Shown here piece by piece: positions 1 to 7,902 of a stretch of DNA of 64,000 nt. A program made the position numbers and the translations under genes. Origin of the DNA: BRH-c25 sp012519325 (GTDB taxonomy: Bacteria > Bacillota > Clostridia > Lutisporales > Lutisporaceae). The notes under the pieces are model-generated. The model was not told the origin of the DNA, did not search any database, and saw only the letters and a program-made list of their open reading frames with translations. The first letter of the stretch is position 1; each line of letters opens with the position of its first letter. The stretch is from contig JBMNHZ010000006.1 of NCBI GenBank assembly GCA_050950645.1, positions 1-64,000 of the forward strand, given 5' to 3'.

Positions 1-14
1 TTTATTTTTTGCTA

Positions 15-43
15 TTGATTTTTTTCAACTTATAGTATATAAT
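15..43 (+). promoter_or_regulatory. Predicted sigma-A promoter of the selenoprotein gene
   Basis: TTGATT (15-20) and TATAAT (38-43) are separated by exactly 17 bases. The pair lies 55 bases upstream of the start codon at 98 and just upstream of an inverted repeat at 51-65 that would cover the transcription start. Seen directly; use as a promoter is inferred. Confidence 0.6.
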
Positions 44-50
44 TAAAATA

Positions 51-65
51 TACCCGAGGGGGGTA
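51..65. promoter_or_regulatory. CsoR/CstR-like inverted-repeat operator
   Basis: TACCC and GGGTA flank five bases (GAGGG), giving an A/T-flanked G/C-tract palindrome of the type bound by CsoR/CstR/FrmR-family repressors, which sense copper, persulfide or formaldehyde. It sits where transcription from the 15-43 promoter would begin, so a bound protein would block initiation. The match is to the general shape of such operators; no regulator of this family is present in the window. Confidence 0.4.
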
Positions 66-97
66 CAGGTATATAAGCGAAAATGGAGGAGTGCAAT

Positions 98-379
98 ATG
101 GATATAAGAATAACGGAAAAAGCTGCAGCAGAATTGGATAATATAAATGCAGGCAATCTGAGGATAGCAGTTCAGGGCTATGGCTGATCAGGCCCATATT
201 TGGGATTGGCTCAGGGTGAGCCGCAATATGGGGACGTAACAATAGAAAAGGACTGCAGGACTTTCGCTGTTGAACGGGAGATTGCCGATGCAGTAAATTA
301 TTTGGAAATTGATTACTATAAGGGCTGGCTCAGAAAAGGTTTTTTGATAAATATAAACGGCCGAAGAAGCTCCTGCTGA
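98..379 (+). CDS. HesB/IscA-like selenoprotein (UGA = selenocysteine at residue 30)
   Basis: A 93-residue reading frame runs from ATG 98 (ribosome site GGAGGAG at 85-91) to TGA 377-379 with one internal TGA at 185-187. The protein begins MDIRITEKAAAELDNI, typical of the HesB/IscA Fe-S carrier fold, and the UGA falls in Q-G-Y-G-U-S-G, exactly where HesB proteins carry the conserved Cys of their G-C-S-G motif. A family of HesB-related selenoproteins (TIGR01911 type) is known with Sec at this site. A SECIS-like hairpin follows the UGA at once. The C terminus R-R-S-S-C offers a second thiol ligand. The role is probably in Fe-S or redox sulfur chemistry; the exact function is unknown. A decayed gene is the alternative, but the frame, hairpin and terminator are all intact. 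An automatic gene caller would miss it, because the ORF breaks at UGA. Confidence 0.85.
193..232 (+). promoter_or_regulatory. Bacterial SECIS-like hairpin
   Basis: CCCATATT (193-200) pairs perfectly with AATATGGG (225-232); inside, GGCTC (208-212) pairs with GAGCC (218-222) around a five-base loop AGGGT (213-217). The hairpin starts five bases after the UGA and its apical loop lies about 25 bases from it, within the range known for bacterial SECIS elements, and the loop is rich in G and ends in U, as SelB-binding loops are. It lies inside the coding region, as bacterial SECIS elements do. Confidence 0.75.
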
Positions 380-387
380 TGCGGCAG

Positions 388-425
388 CACCCAGGCATCG
401 GAAACAAAGCTTTGGGTGTTTTTTT
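388..425 (+). terminator. Rho-independent terminator after the selenoprotein gene
   Basis: CACCCA (388-393) pairs with TGGGTG (413-418), followed by seven T. It begins nine bases after the stop codon and makes the selenoprotein gene a single-gene transcript. Confidence 0.7.
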
Positions 426-522
426 ATGGTAAGTATAGGGCTGCCTTATGTTTTTACCGGAATATTGGCTATAAATATGACAAATAATAACTTTATACTG
501 CAATAAAGGTTGTGATGCATTC

Positions 523-2195
523 GTGCCGGGACTATTCAAGATAATTACGGATATACTTTCATATAAGGAGCCTAAAAATAAAGAGCTGGGTTTTGAGCTT
601 TTGGAAGAAGGAGCACAAAACAAATACCCCGAGCAGCCGTTAACAGTTGAACAAGAGAACGCGGATAGCAATGTAGTATCAACCGAATTGTGCGTAAACC
701 TTGAAGTAATAAAACAAAAATTCCTCATATCAAAAAACCAGGATGTTATCATACGCGAGTTTAGGATTGGCAGAAAGATCAAAGCTTTTATGGCTTATAT
801 CGATGGTATGATGGATAAGCAGACTCTGAACCTTCCATATTGCCGCAGCTGATGTCCAAAGACGCCCTTGAGGAGCTGGGGGAAGAGCGTCCGACAGACT
901 ATTTAATGGAAAATATTCTGGCAGTCCACGATGTAAGAAAAACAAACAAGTACAGCGATGCGGTAATGCAAATCCCGAGTGGGTTAAGCGCTTTATTCCT
1001 GGAAGAATGCGGAGATTGTATACTAATTGAGACCAGAGGATTTGAAAAGAGAAACGTGGACAGCCCCAAAGTCGAAACGGTAGTAAAGGGCTCACAGGAA
1101 GGTTTTACAGAAAACCTCCGAACCAATGTGACACTGGTAAGAAGGATAATTAAGAATGAAAACCTTATAACTGAAATGCTGCCCATTGGCAATACCAATC
1201 GTTTAAGCTGTACAGTAATGTACCTGGAAGGTATAACCAATACAAAGGTGGTAGAGGAAGTAAAAAAACGTATTAAGAGGATAAATGCTGATTTTGTTCT
1301 TGGAGACGGCATGCTGGAACAGTTCATAGAGGACAATTCCTTTACTTTGTTTCCCCAGGTCATTTCCTCAGAAAGGCCGGACAGGACAGCCTCCTTCATT
1401 ATGGAAGGGAAGGTTGTAATTATTGCTGAAGGTACTCCATTTGCATTGGCGGTTCCGGTGACTTTTTTTGGTTTGTTTCATACCTCGGAGGATACTTTTG
1501 TTCGCTGGCCGGGAGGTAACTTCTTAAGACTGATAAGGATATTCGGATTATTTTGCGCTACTTTTTTGCCCGGATTATATGTAGCTCTCACTCTATATCA
1601 CATTGAAATGATTCCAACAGAGCTTTTGATTTCTATTGCCAGGGCAAAGGAGCTGGTGCCCTTTCCGACACTTTTGGAGGTATTGATCATGGAGGTATCC
1701 TTTGAACTTATACGTGAAGGCGGAATACGTGTGCCAAATGTAATAGGGCAGACTCTCGGTATTGTCGGTGCTTTGATATTGGGGCAGGCTGCCGTAGCTG
1801 CCGGACTGGTAAGTCCAATGCTGGTCATAGTTGCTTCCATCACAGGATTGGGGAGTTTTGCAATACCCAATTACACCCTTGCAATTGCCATAAGGATTGA
1901 AAGGTTTCTTTTTATAATTGCGGGAGCTGTTTTAGGATTCTACGGAATATCCTTAATGGCTGTCATTCTGACGTTTTTTGCCTGCAGTATAAAGTCTTTC
2001 GGAGTACCATATTTTGTGCCTGTTGCTCCAAAAACAAAAGTAAACACCGACGTTATTCTGAGATTTCCCATATGGGCACATAAAGAGCGTCCTGATGCGC
2101 TTAACACTCCAAACAAAAAACGCAAGGGGAACAATGTAAAGCTTTGGATTTCTGAGGATGAAGAGGAAGGAACGGACAAGGAAGGTAAAAAATGA
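523..2195 (+). pseudogene. Spore germination receptor subunit A (GerA family), frameshifted
   Basis: GerA-family proteins form the A subunit of the nutrient germinant receptor in the spore inner membrane: a large cytosolic N domain followed by membrane helices. Two overlapping frames together give the full family length (about 557 residues). The first (GTG 523 to TGA 852) carries the N domain up to F-M-A-Y-I-D-G-M; the second takes over near 835 with I-L-P-Q-L-M and runs to 2195 through N-V-I-G-Q-T-L-G-I-V-G-A and several hydrophobic helices. Restoring one T in CTTCC near 833-835 yields N-L-S-I-L-P-Q-L-M, the expected family sequence, so a single-base deletion (real or a sequencing error) splits the gene. 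It is first in an A-B-C operon; its stop overlaps the start of the gerB-like gene (ATGA). Confidence 0.8.
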
Positions 2196-3293
2196 TAAAG
2201 GAAGGCAAATTTGGAGTAAATGAAGCGGTATGCATTGTAAATGGCCATATGTAATAAGATATTTTCTACAACTCCCGGTTACATAACCAAGGTTATTGGC
2301 AACACCGGCTGGTATATGACCTTGATTTCCTGCGCAACGGCACTTGTGTTCTTTGGGTTTATTTATTTGCTGCTTAAACGTTTTCCTGGAAGAAATATTA
2401 TTGAAATATATGATGCTTCTTTAGGCAGGGTGATGGGATTCATATTCTCTTTTCTGCTTATGGTGTCATTTTTATTAAGTGTCGGTATTTATACAAGGGA
2501 GTTTACAGATATCTTGAAAATATATGCATTACCGGCTACTCCTCCAAGCGTAATAATCGGGACTATGATTTTTGCAGCTGTTGTAGCAGCATTCCTGGGT
2601 ATTGAAACAATTGCAAGAGTGGCAAAGCTTGCGTTTTATCCGGCGCTCGTCGGTTACTTCCTGATACTCATTTTTTCATTGAATATTTTCAAACCAACCA
2701 ATCTATTACCTATTTTTGGATATGGGCTTGATAAAACAGTTATTACCGGTATATTGAGAGGCTCTGCATATGATGAAGTGGTTATACTTGCCGTGTTTGC
2801 AGGCTCACTTCAAGGAATTGAGCATATAAAAAAAGCCGGGTTCATTTCTCTGCTCCTGTCAGGATTTATAATAAGCTCCGGACTCCTGTGCTTCGCTCTT
2901 GTATTTGAATATAGAGCCATTCAGGAATTAACTATAGTTGCATATGTTATGACAAGAAAAATTGCTTACGGGACATTTTTTCAAAGGATGGACCCTATTT
3001 TTTTACTTCTCTGGATTATCACCACGTCAATATACATTTCCATATTGTTTTACACTACTGTGAGTATTTACTGCAAAATATTCAGGCTGCAAGATGCAAA
3101 GCCTGTAGTTGTTCCGATGGCAGTACTTGCTGTTTCCGCTGCGATTTTTCCGAGGGATTTTTCAAGCGTTCTTTCGGTATATGTTCAGGGATTAAGGAAT
3201 TATGGCAACATCACATTTTTTATTATGCCCGCAATAGCACTTGGCATTGCAGTGATACGCAACAAGAAGGGAGAATCAAAATGCGCAGACTGA
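2192..3293 (+). pseudogene. Spore germination receptor subunit B (GerB-type permease), frameshifted near N terminus
   Basis: GerB proteins are ten-helix amino-acid-permease-like subunits of germinant receptors. The natural start is ATG 2192, overlapping the gerA stop and preceded by AAGGAAGG; it gives M-I-K-E-G-K-F-G-V-N-E-A-V, the family N terminus, but this frame stops at TAA 2252. The remaining 350 residues lie one frame over, open from about 2241 (C-N-K-I-F-S-T-T-P-G onward), and contain all membrane segments. ATG 2241 has no ribosome site. A one-base insertion near GG at 2243-2244 explains the break. The downstream gerC-like gene overlaps its end by 13 bases, so the operon layout is otherwise intact. 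Confidence 0.78.
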
Positions 3294-4558
3294 TATCTGT
3301 TGTACTATTGTTTGTTTTTACAGCCTCCTCGTTGACTGCATGCTGGGATGTAAAGGAGATAGACCAATGGGCATATGTATACACAATAGGCGTGGATAAA
3401 GGAGTGGATAATGTTTTTCGCTTTACCTTTCAGATACCCTCAATGAAACAAGAGGAAGGCGCAGGCAGCGGAGCCGAAGGAAGGGGAGAACCGAGTGTAG
3501 GAAATGAATATTACTTTATATCTGTCGATGCCCCAACTTTTTATTCGGGAGTAAACATGGTAGAGTCATCCTTATCCAGAACTTTGAGTTACATGCATGC
3601 CAAGTATCTGGTAATATCGGAGGATTTAGCCAGGGAAGGTGTGGAAAGGTTTATCAATAGTATGGTCAGAAGCTGGCAGATTAGAAGGATTATGCATATC
3701 ATAATTGTAAAAGGAAAAGCAAGCTCATTTGTAAAAGGATTCGTACCGAAACTGACATCAGCCACTTCAAAGGCTCAAACGGGTTTTATGGACATTTATA
3801 AGGATACCGGTCTTTTTATAGATACGAACTATCAGCGATTTCTTGAGGACCTTAAAACAACCTATAGGATGCCTGTTGCCACCCTTGCGGCACTTAACGA
3901 TTTTTCAAATTATAGAACAAGGGGAAACCCCCCAAAAGAGTTCAAATCCGAAGGAGAATATTATGTCGGAGAGCTTCCGCGTTCAGGGGGAAACAAGTTT
4001 GAATTTTTTGGTACGGCTTTGTTTAACGGAGATAAAATGGTAGGCCAGTTAAATGGTGATGAGTCACGGGCTCTGTTGATGATAAGAGGTGAATTTAAGA
4101 GTGCTTCAATATCTATAGCCGACCCAAAGGACAGAGAGTATAGAATAACTGTTAATACAATGATGAAGAAGAAGCCGGATATTAATGTAGAATTTCATGA
4201 AGGGAAGCCTGTTATAAATTTGGAAATATTTCTCGAAGCGGACATCCAAAATCTTCAAAGCCCTACCGAATACGAAAGTATAGAGCAGAAACCTGTTTTG
4301 GAAGATGCATATAAGATGTATATCAAGGGCATTATTGATAAAACTATTGATAAATGCAAAGAGCTTAATGTCGATGTATTTGGTTCTGGTGAAAAAGCGG
4401 TCAAGCATTTTTTAACAATACAGGAGTGGGAAGAATATAACTGGTTAAGCCGTTTCAAAGATGCGGAAGTCAACACCAAAGTCGAATTTACCATAAGACG
4501 GACAGGGACAATATTGAAGACAAGTCCCATCAAGCATAGGCAGGGAGAAAAGAAATGA
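3281..4558 (+). CDS. Spore germination lipoprotein, Ger(x)C family
   Basis: This is the C subunit of a germinant receptor, a lipoprotein on the outer face of the spore inner membrane. The 425-residue protein begins with a basic, hydrophobic signal and a lipobox L-T-A-C with the acylated Cys at residue 21, followed by W-D-V-K-E-I-D, the usual GerC start after the Cys. Length matches the family. ATG 3281 is preceded by GAAGGGAG and overlaps the gerB-like gene by 13 bases. It is the only intact subunit of the three; without working A and B subunits it is not expected to form a receptor alone. Confidence 0.9.
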   Translation: MRRLISVVLLFVFTASSLTACWDVKEIDQWAYVYTIGVDKGVDNVFRFTFQIPSMKQEEGAGSGAEGRGEPSVGNEYYFISVDAPTFYSGVNMVESSLSRTLSYMHAKYLVISEDLAREGVERFINSMVRSWQIRRIMHIIIVKGKASSFVKGFVPKLTSATSKAQTGFMDIYKDTGLFIDTNYQRFLEDLKTTYRMPVATLAALNDFSNYRTRGNPPKEFKSEGEYYVGELPRSGGNKFEFFGTALFNGDKMVGQLNGDESRALLMIRGEFKSASISIADPKDREYRITVNTMMKKKPDINVEFHEGKPVINLEIFLEADIQNLQSPTEYESIEQKPVLEDAYKMYIKGIIDKTIDKCKELNVDVFGSGEKAVKHFLTIQEWEEYNWLSRFKDAEVNTKVEFTIRRTGTILKTSPIKHRQGEKK

Positions 4559-4716
4559 AATATATAATTATACTTTTTTTACTTGTATTATCAGTGTATC
4601 CGTTAAGCTATGCAAAATATAACTGGAACAAGGAAAATAAGCTGGGCGCAATAGGGACAATCCTCTTAGCCATAGCGGCAATTGCGATTCCTTCTATGAT
4701 GTTATTTTTTAGATAG
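4555..4716 (+). CDS. Small two-helix membrane protein at the end of the ger operon
   Basis: A 53-residue protein starts at ATG 4555 inside the gerC stop (ATGA overlap), which implies translational coupling. Residues 2-19 and about 34-52 are hydrophobic, joined by a charged stretch K-Y-N-W-N-K-E-N-K, so it would be a small two-helix membrane protein or a secreted or anchored one. No named family is recognised. Small membrane proteins are often the fourth gene of clostridial and bacillar germinant-receptor operons (D-subunit type), and that is the suggested role by position only. Confidence 0.6.
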   Translation: MKYIIILFLLVLSVYPLSYAKYNWNKENKLGAIGTILLAIAAIAIPSMMLFFR

Positions 4717-4770
4717 TTGTGAACAAATGGAATTAAGTGATTGCATAAAACTATCTGTAAATTTATTACC

Positions 4771-4799
4771 TTGACTATCATATGGCAGTTTCATATAAT
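4771..4799 (+). promoter_or_regulatory. Promoter of tRNA-Arg(UCG)
   Basis: TTGACT (4771-4776), 17-base spacer, TATAAT (4794-4799). The downstream stretch TATAATGTTTATGTACTT is the same as in front of the second tRNA gene at 5541, so the two promoters are paralogous. Confidence 0.8.
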
Positions 4800-4818
4800 G
4801 TTTATGTACTTTCAAGAT

Positions 4819-4895
4819 GCGCCCATAGCTCAGCCGGATAGAGTACCTGACTTCGAATCAGTGGGTCGGGGGTTCGAACCCCTCTGGGCGCACCA
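4819..4895 (+). tRNA. tRNA-Arg, anticodon TCG
   Basis: Acceptor arms GCGCCCA (4819-4825) and TGGGCGC (4885-4891) pair fully; the D-arm is GCTC/GAGT, the anticodon loop CTTCGAA reads TCG (decodes CGA and other CGN codons), and the T-arm is GGGGG-TTCGAAC-CCCTC. CCA is encoded after discriminator A. Confidence 0.93.
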
Positions 4896-4913
4896 TTACC
4901 TATTTTTTCGCAG

Positions 4914-4945
4914 TTGGATTCGAACCCGTAAGGGAGACCCTCAAG
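4914..4945 (+). other. Anti-T-arm element downstream of tRNA-Arg(UCG)
   Basis: TTCGAACCC (4919-4927) is complementary to GGGTTCGAA of the tRNA T-arm (4870-4878) and is followed by GTAAGGGAGACCCTC and AAGTTAGC. A related motif (TCGAACCCGGGAGGG, then GTTAAGC) follows the second tRNA gene. Function unknown; see findings. Confidence 0.4.
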
Positions 4946-4983
4946 TTAGCTTAAAAAGATTCATATGGTTAAGCTTGTCCCAT

Positions 4984-5406
4984 TTACCAAGCTATAAACC
5001 CGCTATACTTCTTTTTCCCGGAATATTTTTCTCTATCTCTTTCACATATATGCTTATTTTTGTCCTGGTTATTATTCTTGGGTTCCGAGTCGTGAAGCAG
5101 GAGCAGTATCACTCCAAGAACAATCAACGCAATTCCAGAGAACAGCAGCACATATGGGGCAATCAGCAGCAGTCCCAATAGGATAAATATGGCAACAGCT
5201 GCGATGAGAAGCAATATTCCCAGTAAGATAGATGCTATTCCCAAAAGCTTTTTGCTGACTTTGAATACTGAAAGCAGAAGCAGTATCAAACCGGCAGCGA
5301 TAAGCGACGGGCCAATGACCGGGATCGGAAAACCAGTGACAATAAGCAGAACACCTGTTATTATCAAAAGCAATCCGATGGCTGCAGTAAATAGTCTTAT
5401 TATCAC
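4984..5406 (-). CDS. Hypothetical multi-pass membrane protein
   Basis: A protein of about 140 residues consists of four to five strongly hydrophobic helices rich in Leu, Ile and Gly (for example G-L-L-L-I-I-T-G-V-L-L-I) and ends in a charged tail with Asn, Lys and Asp. The start is taken as GTG 5406 because GGAGG lies eight bases before it; the GTG at 5415 sits inside that ribosome site. It stands alone between two tRNA genes and faces against them. No family assigned; the composition resembles small integral membrane proteins of unknown function common in Firmicutes. Confidence 0.6.
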   Translation of the reverse strand: MIIRLFTAAIGLLLIITGVLLIVTGFPIPVIGPSLIAAGLILLLLSVFKVSKKLLGIASILLGILLLIAAVAIFILLGLLLIAPYVLLFSGIALIVLGVILLLLHDSEPKNNNQDKNKHICERDREKYSGKKKYSGFIAW

Positions 5407-5517
5407 AATTATCACCTCCTTTCTACTTGTACCATATGCTTGAAGAGAAAAGAGTGTGACAAGCTATATGCATGTTTTTAAACTGACATGTTCTGTAATT
5501 CAGAGCAGATATAGCCC

Positions 5518-5546
5518 TTGACTATTATAATTCGGTCTCATATAAT
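5518..5546 (+). promoter_or_regulatory. Promoter of tRNA-Arg(CCG)
   Basis: TTGACT (5518-5523), 17-base spacer, TATAAT (5541-5546), 20 bases before the tRNA 5' end. Nearly the same as the promoter at 4771-4799. Confidence 0.8.
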
Positions 5547-5565
5547 GTTTATGTACTTCATAAGT

Positions 5566-5642
5566 GCACCTATAGCTCAGTTGGATAGAGCGGCGGTTTC
5601 CGAAGCCGTGTGTCGAGGGTTCGACTCCCCCTAGGTGCACCA
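5566..5642 (+). tRNA. tRNA-Arg, anticodon CCG
   Basis: Acceptor arms GCACCTA (5566-5572) and TAGGTGC (5632-5638); D-arm GCTC/GAGC; anticodon loop TTCCGAA reads CCG (CGG codons); T-arm GAGGG-TTCGACT-CCCCC; encoded CCA. The last 21 bases of the gene are the start of a tandem repeat that runs on downstream. Confidence 0.93.
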
Positions 5643-6131
5643 TTTGCAGATATATGCCTTGGTATGATAAAAGTACCGGGCATTTTTATTTTGCATGTCT
5701 GGGAGTCGAACCCGGGAGGGCGCGAACGTTAAGCAAAATGCCCCTGTGCGGGCATTTTGTAGTGAGCGTAGGAGCCCGGCAGGAGAGAGGCGACAACGGG
5801 CGACGTCACCAGCATGCAAGGGATTACCCGCAGCAGGCGGCGACTCCCCCTAGGTGCACCATTTGCAGATATATGCCTTGGTATGATAAAAGTACCGGGC
5901 ATTTTTATTTTGCATGTCTGGGAGTCGAACCCGGGAGGGCGCGAACGTTAAGCAAAATGCCCCTGTGCGGGCATTTTGTAGTGAGCGTAGGAGCCCGGCA
6001 GGAGAGAGGCGACAACGGGCGACGTCACCAGCATGCAAGGGATTACCCGCAGCAGGCGGCGACTCCCCCTAGGTGCACCATTTGCAGATATATGCCTTGG
6101 TATGATAAAAGTACCGGGCATTTTTATTTTG
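5622..6131 (+). repeat. 219-bp tandem repeat that re-duplicates the tRNA-Arg 3' end
   Basis: Copy 1 spans 5622-5840, copy 2 5841-6059, and a partial third copy 6060-6131 stops after TTTTATTTTG. Each copy starts with the last 21 bases of the tRNA gene (CGACTCCCCCTAGGTGCACCA), then a 51-base AT-rich flank, then a GC-rich module of about 147 bases. The module holds TCGAACCCGGGAGGG (anti-T-arm), a 10-bp hairpin CAAAATGCCC/GGGCATTTTG (5734-5743/5750-5759) and no ribosome-bound ORF. The full copies look identical by eye, so the duplication is recent. This stretch contains no gene; the long open frames through it are by-products of the repeat. Confidence 0.9.
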
Positions 6132-6139
6132 TATAACAA

Positions 6140-6318
6140 TAAATCCTCGGCTATGCCGGGGGAGTCAAAGAGCTTTAGCTTCAAGTAGAAAAGTAAAACC
6201 TCCAATGTTACAATGATGTGGGTTTGCCAACCACATTAATGAAACAAAGGAGGATCCTCTATGGATAAGAATACATTAGCACATACAACGTGGGAATGCA
6301 AATATCATATAGAGTTTG
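6140..6318 (+). mobile_element. IS200-family remnant (5' end of element and first codons of TnpA)
   Basis: ATG 6261 begins MDKNTLAHTTWECK, the N terminus of IS200-type single-strand transposase TnpA; after an extra A (AAAA at 6300-6303) the next frame gives Y-H-I-E-F and similarity ends at 6318. The leader keeps IS200 features: a hairpin ATGTGG/CCACAT (6216-6221/6231-6236) and CCTCC (near 6200) able to mask the ribosome site AAAGGAGG (6246-6253). The rest of the gene is gone and an IS256 element starts 40 bases on. Confidence 0.7.
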
Positions 6319-6357
6319 GCAGTGTCAATTTGCTCTCGATTTATAAAAATCGAGACT

Positions 6358-7863
6358 GTAAATAATTTTGTGGGTAGGGAAGGATAACTTCCTTTCCGGA
6401 CAAGATTCGCCCACATTGAGTTGGTATTATTTTGCCAGAATCGTTCAGTTTTATGTATGAAATTGGACTGTTCTGGCAATAATTTTATCGACAAGGTCCA
6501 TAAGAAATATTCCGATAGAAGGCATGAGCGTCTGGCTGCTCGGCCTTTTATCATTTATAGCTGTTTAGATATATGGAGTTACTTGTTCCTCAAACATAAT
6601 CAGTAGATGATTCAATACCTGATCCCAATCCTTATATCTTTGAGTCCATTTCTTCATCACATTACGACTTGAAAGGTACAACATTTTTTCTAAAGCTGAA
6701 TCTGACGGAAAGACGGTCTTTGATTTTGTTACCTTTCTAAATTGTCTATGTAAACTTTCAATTATGTTGGTCGTATATATTATCCTCCTGATTTCCGCAG
6801 GATATTTGAAGAATGGGCTTAAAACATCCCAGTTAGTTTCCCAATTCCTTGTAGCATAAGGATACTGCTTGCCCCATTTGCTGTTTATTTCATAAAGTTT
6901 AGTTAAACCAACTTCCTCATTTGATGAGGTATAGACTGCTTTGAAATCTCTAGCAAATTCTTTAAGATGTTTGTAAGATACATACTTAAACGAGTTTCTC
7001 AGCTGGTGGATAATACACCTTTGTATCTCGGCTTTTGGGTATGCTGTTTGTATGGCTTCCTTAAGGCCGGATAGGCCATCAACACTGAATATTAGTACCT
7101 CTTGCACTCCTCTGTTCTTAAGCTCTGTTAGAACTCCAAGCCAGAACTTAGAGGATTCATTTCCTCCTATCCATACACCAAGGATATCTTTGTTGCCATC
7201 CAGATCTATGCCCAAAACTACATAAGCAGCTTTGTTTAGAATATGTCCATCTTCTCTGACCTTGTAATGTATCGCATCCATAAATATGAATGGATATATG
7301 GGGTCTAATGCTCTGCTCTGCCATTCTTTGATTTCAGGCACAAGCCTTTCAGTGATTTTGCTAACCATTTCAGCAGAAACCTCTATACCATACAAATCTT
7401 TAATCTGGTCATGAATATCTCTAGTGGACATACCACGGGAATATAGAGATATTATCTTTTCCTCCAAGCCGGATATATCCCTTTTGTACTTAGGAACTAT
7501 TTTGGGTTCAAAGTCACCCTTACGGTCTCTGGGAATGTCCAGTTCAAACTCTCCAAACTGGCTTTTAACAGTCTTTTGTGAGTACCCATTACGTTCATTG
7601 TCTGTCTCAATTAACTTCTCATTTTTAGGATACCCAATCGAGACATCAAGTTCTGCTTCAAGCATCTCCTGGATAGTGTCTTTAAACAAATCTTTAAAGT
7701 AGCTGTAAATGTCACCTACGTTCTGAAATTGGTTTTCCTTAATCATTTCCTTGATAAATTTTTTTTCTACTGCTGTTCCCATATAAAATACTCCTTTCTG
7801 GCTTATATTTGATTCTTGCCAGAAAGGAGTTAATTTTTTCACTCACCCACAGAATTATTTACA
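6358..7863 (-). mobile_element. IS256-family insertion sequence
   Basis: Terminal inverted repeats TGTAAATAATTTTGTGGGT (6358-6376) and its partner at 7845-7863 match at 18 of 19 positions and enclose one mutator-type transposase gene. The length, about 1.5 kb, suits the family. No direct target duplication is visible (ATCGAGAC on one side, TTACCTAA on the other), so the flanks were probably rearranged after insertion. Confidence 0.8.
6565..7782 (-). CDS. IS256-family (mutator-type) transposase
   Basis: A DDE transposase of about 405 residues. The start is put at the ATG giving M-G-T-A-V-E-K-K-F (7782), with AAAGGAG eight bases upstream; the open frame begins 20 codons earlier without a ribosome site. 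The catalytic triad is recognisable: D169 in F-M-D-A-I-H-Y-K, D235 in F-S-V-D-G-L-S-G and E342 in N-I-I-E-S-L-H-R, with C-I-I-H-Q-L-R-N after the second Asp as in the family. Full length and uninterrupted, so the element may still be active. It lies inside its own terminal repeats in a cluster of older insertion-sequence debris. Confidence 0.93.
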   Translation of the reverse strand: MGTAVEKKFIKEMIKENQFQNVGDIYSYFKDLFKDTIQEMLEAELDVSIGYPKNEKLIETDNERNGYSQKTVKSQFGEFELDIPRDRKGDFEPKIVPKYKRDISGLEEKIISLYSRGMSTRDIHDQIKDLYGIEVSAEMVSKITERLVPEIKEWQSRALDPIYPFIFMDAIHYKVREDGHILNKAAYVVLGIDLDGNKDILGVWIGGNESSKFWLGVLTELKNRGVQEVLIFSVDGLSGLKEAIQTAYPKAEIQRCIIHQLRNSFKYVSYKHLKEFARDFKAVYTSSNEEVGLTKLYEINSKWGKQYPYATRNWETNWDVLSPFFKYPAEIRRIIYTTNIIESLHRQFRKVTKSKTVFPSDSALEKMLYLSSRNVMKKWTQRYKDWDQVLNHLLIMFEEQVTPYI

Positions 7864-7902
7864 TTACCTAAAAATCAGATTCACCCTTTATGTCTAGGTA
7901 AC

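Noticed and set aside
185..187. UGA as a simple nonsense mutation
   Set aside because: It sits on the conserved Cys, a SECIS-like hairpin follows, and the frame continues to a family-like end with a terminator.
833..840. Programmed frameshift in gerA
   Set aside because: No slippery heptamer or downstream ribosome-site stimulus; a one-base indel explains it better, and gerB shows the same kind of break.
4741..5181. Open frame of 146 codons over tRNA-Arg(UCG)
   Set aside because: It reads through the tRNA gene and the opposite-strand membrane protein; a by-product.
5654..6136. Long open frame (160 codons) through the tRNA-tail repeat
   Set aside because: It is the direct result of the 219-bp unit being a multiple of three without stops; its protein is the same block repeated and there is no ribosome site.
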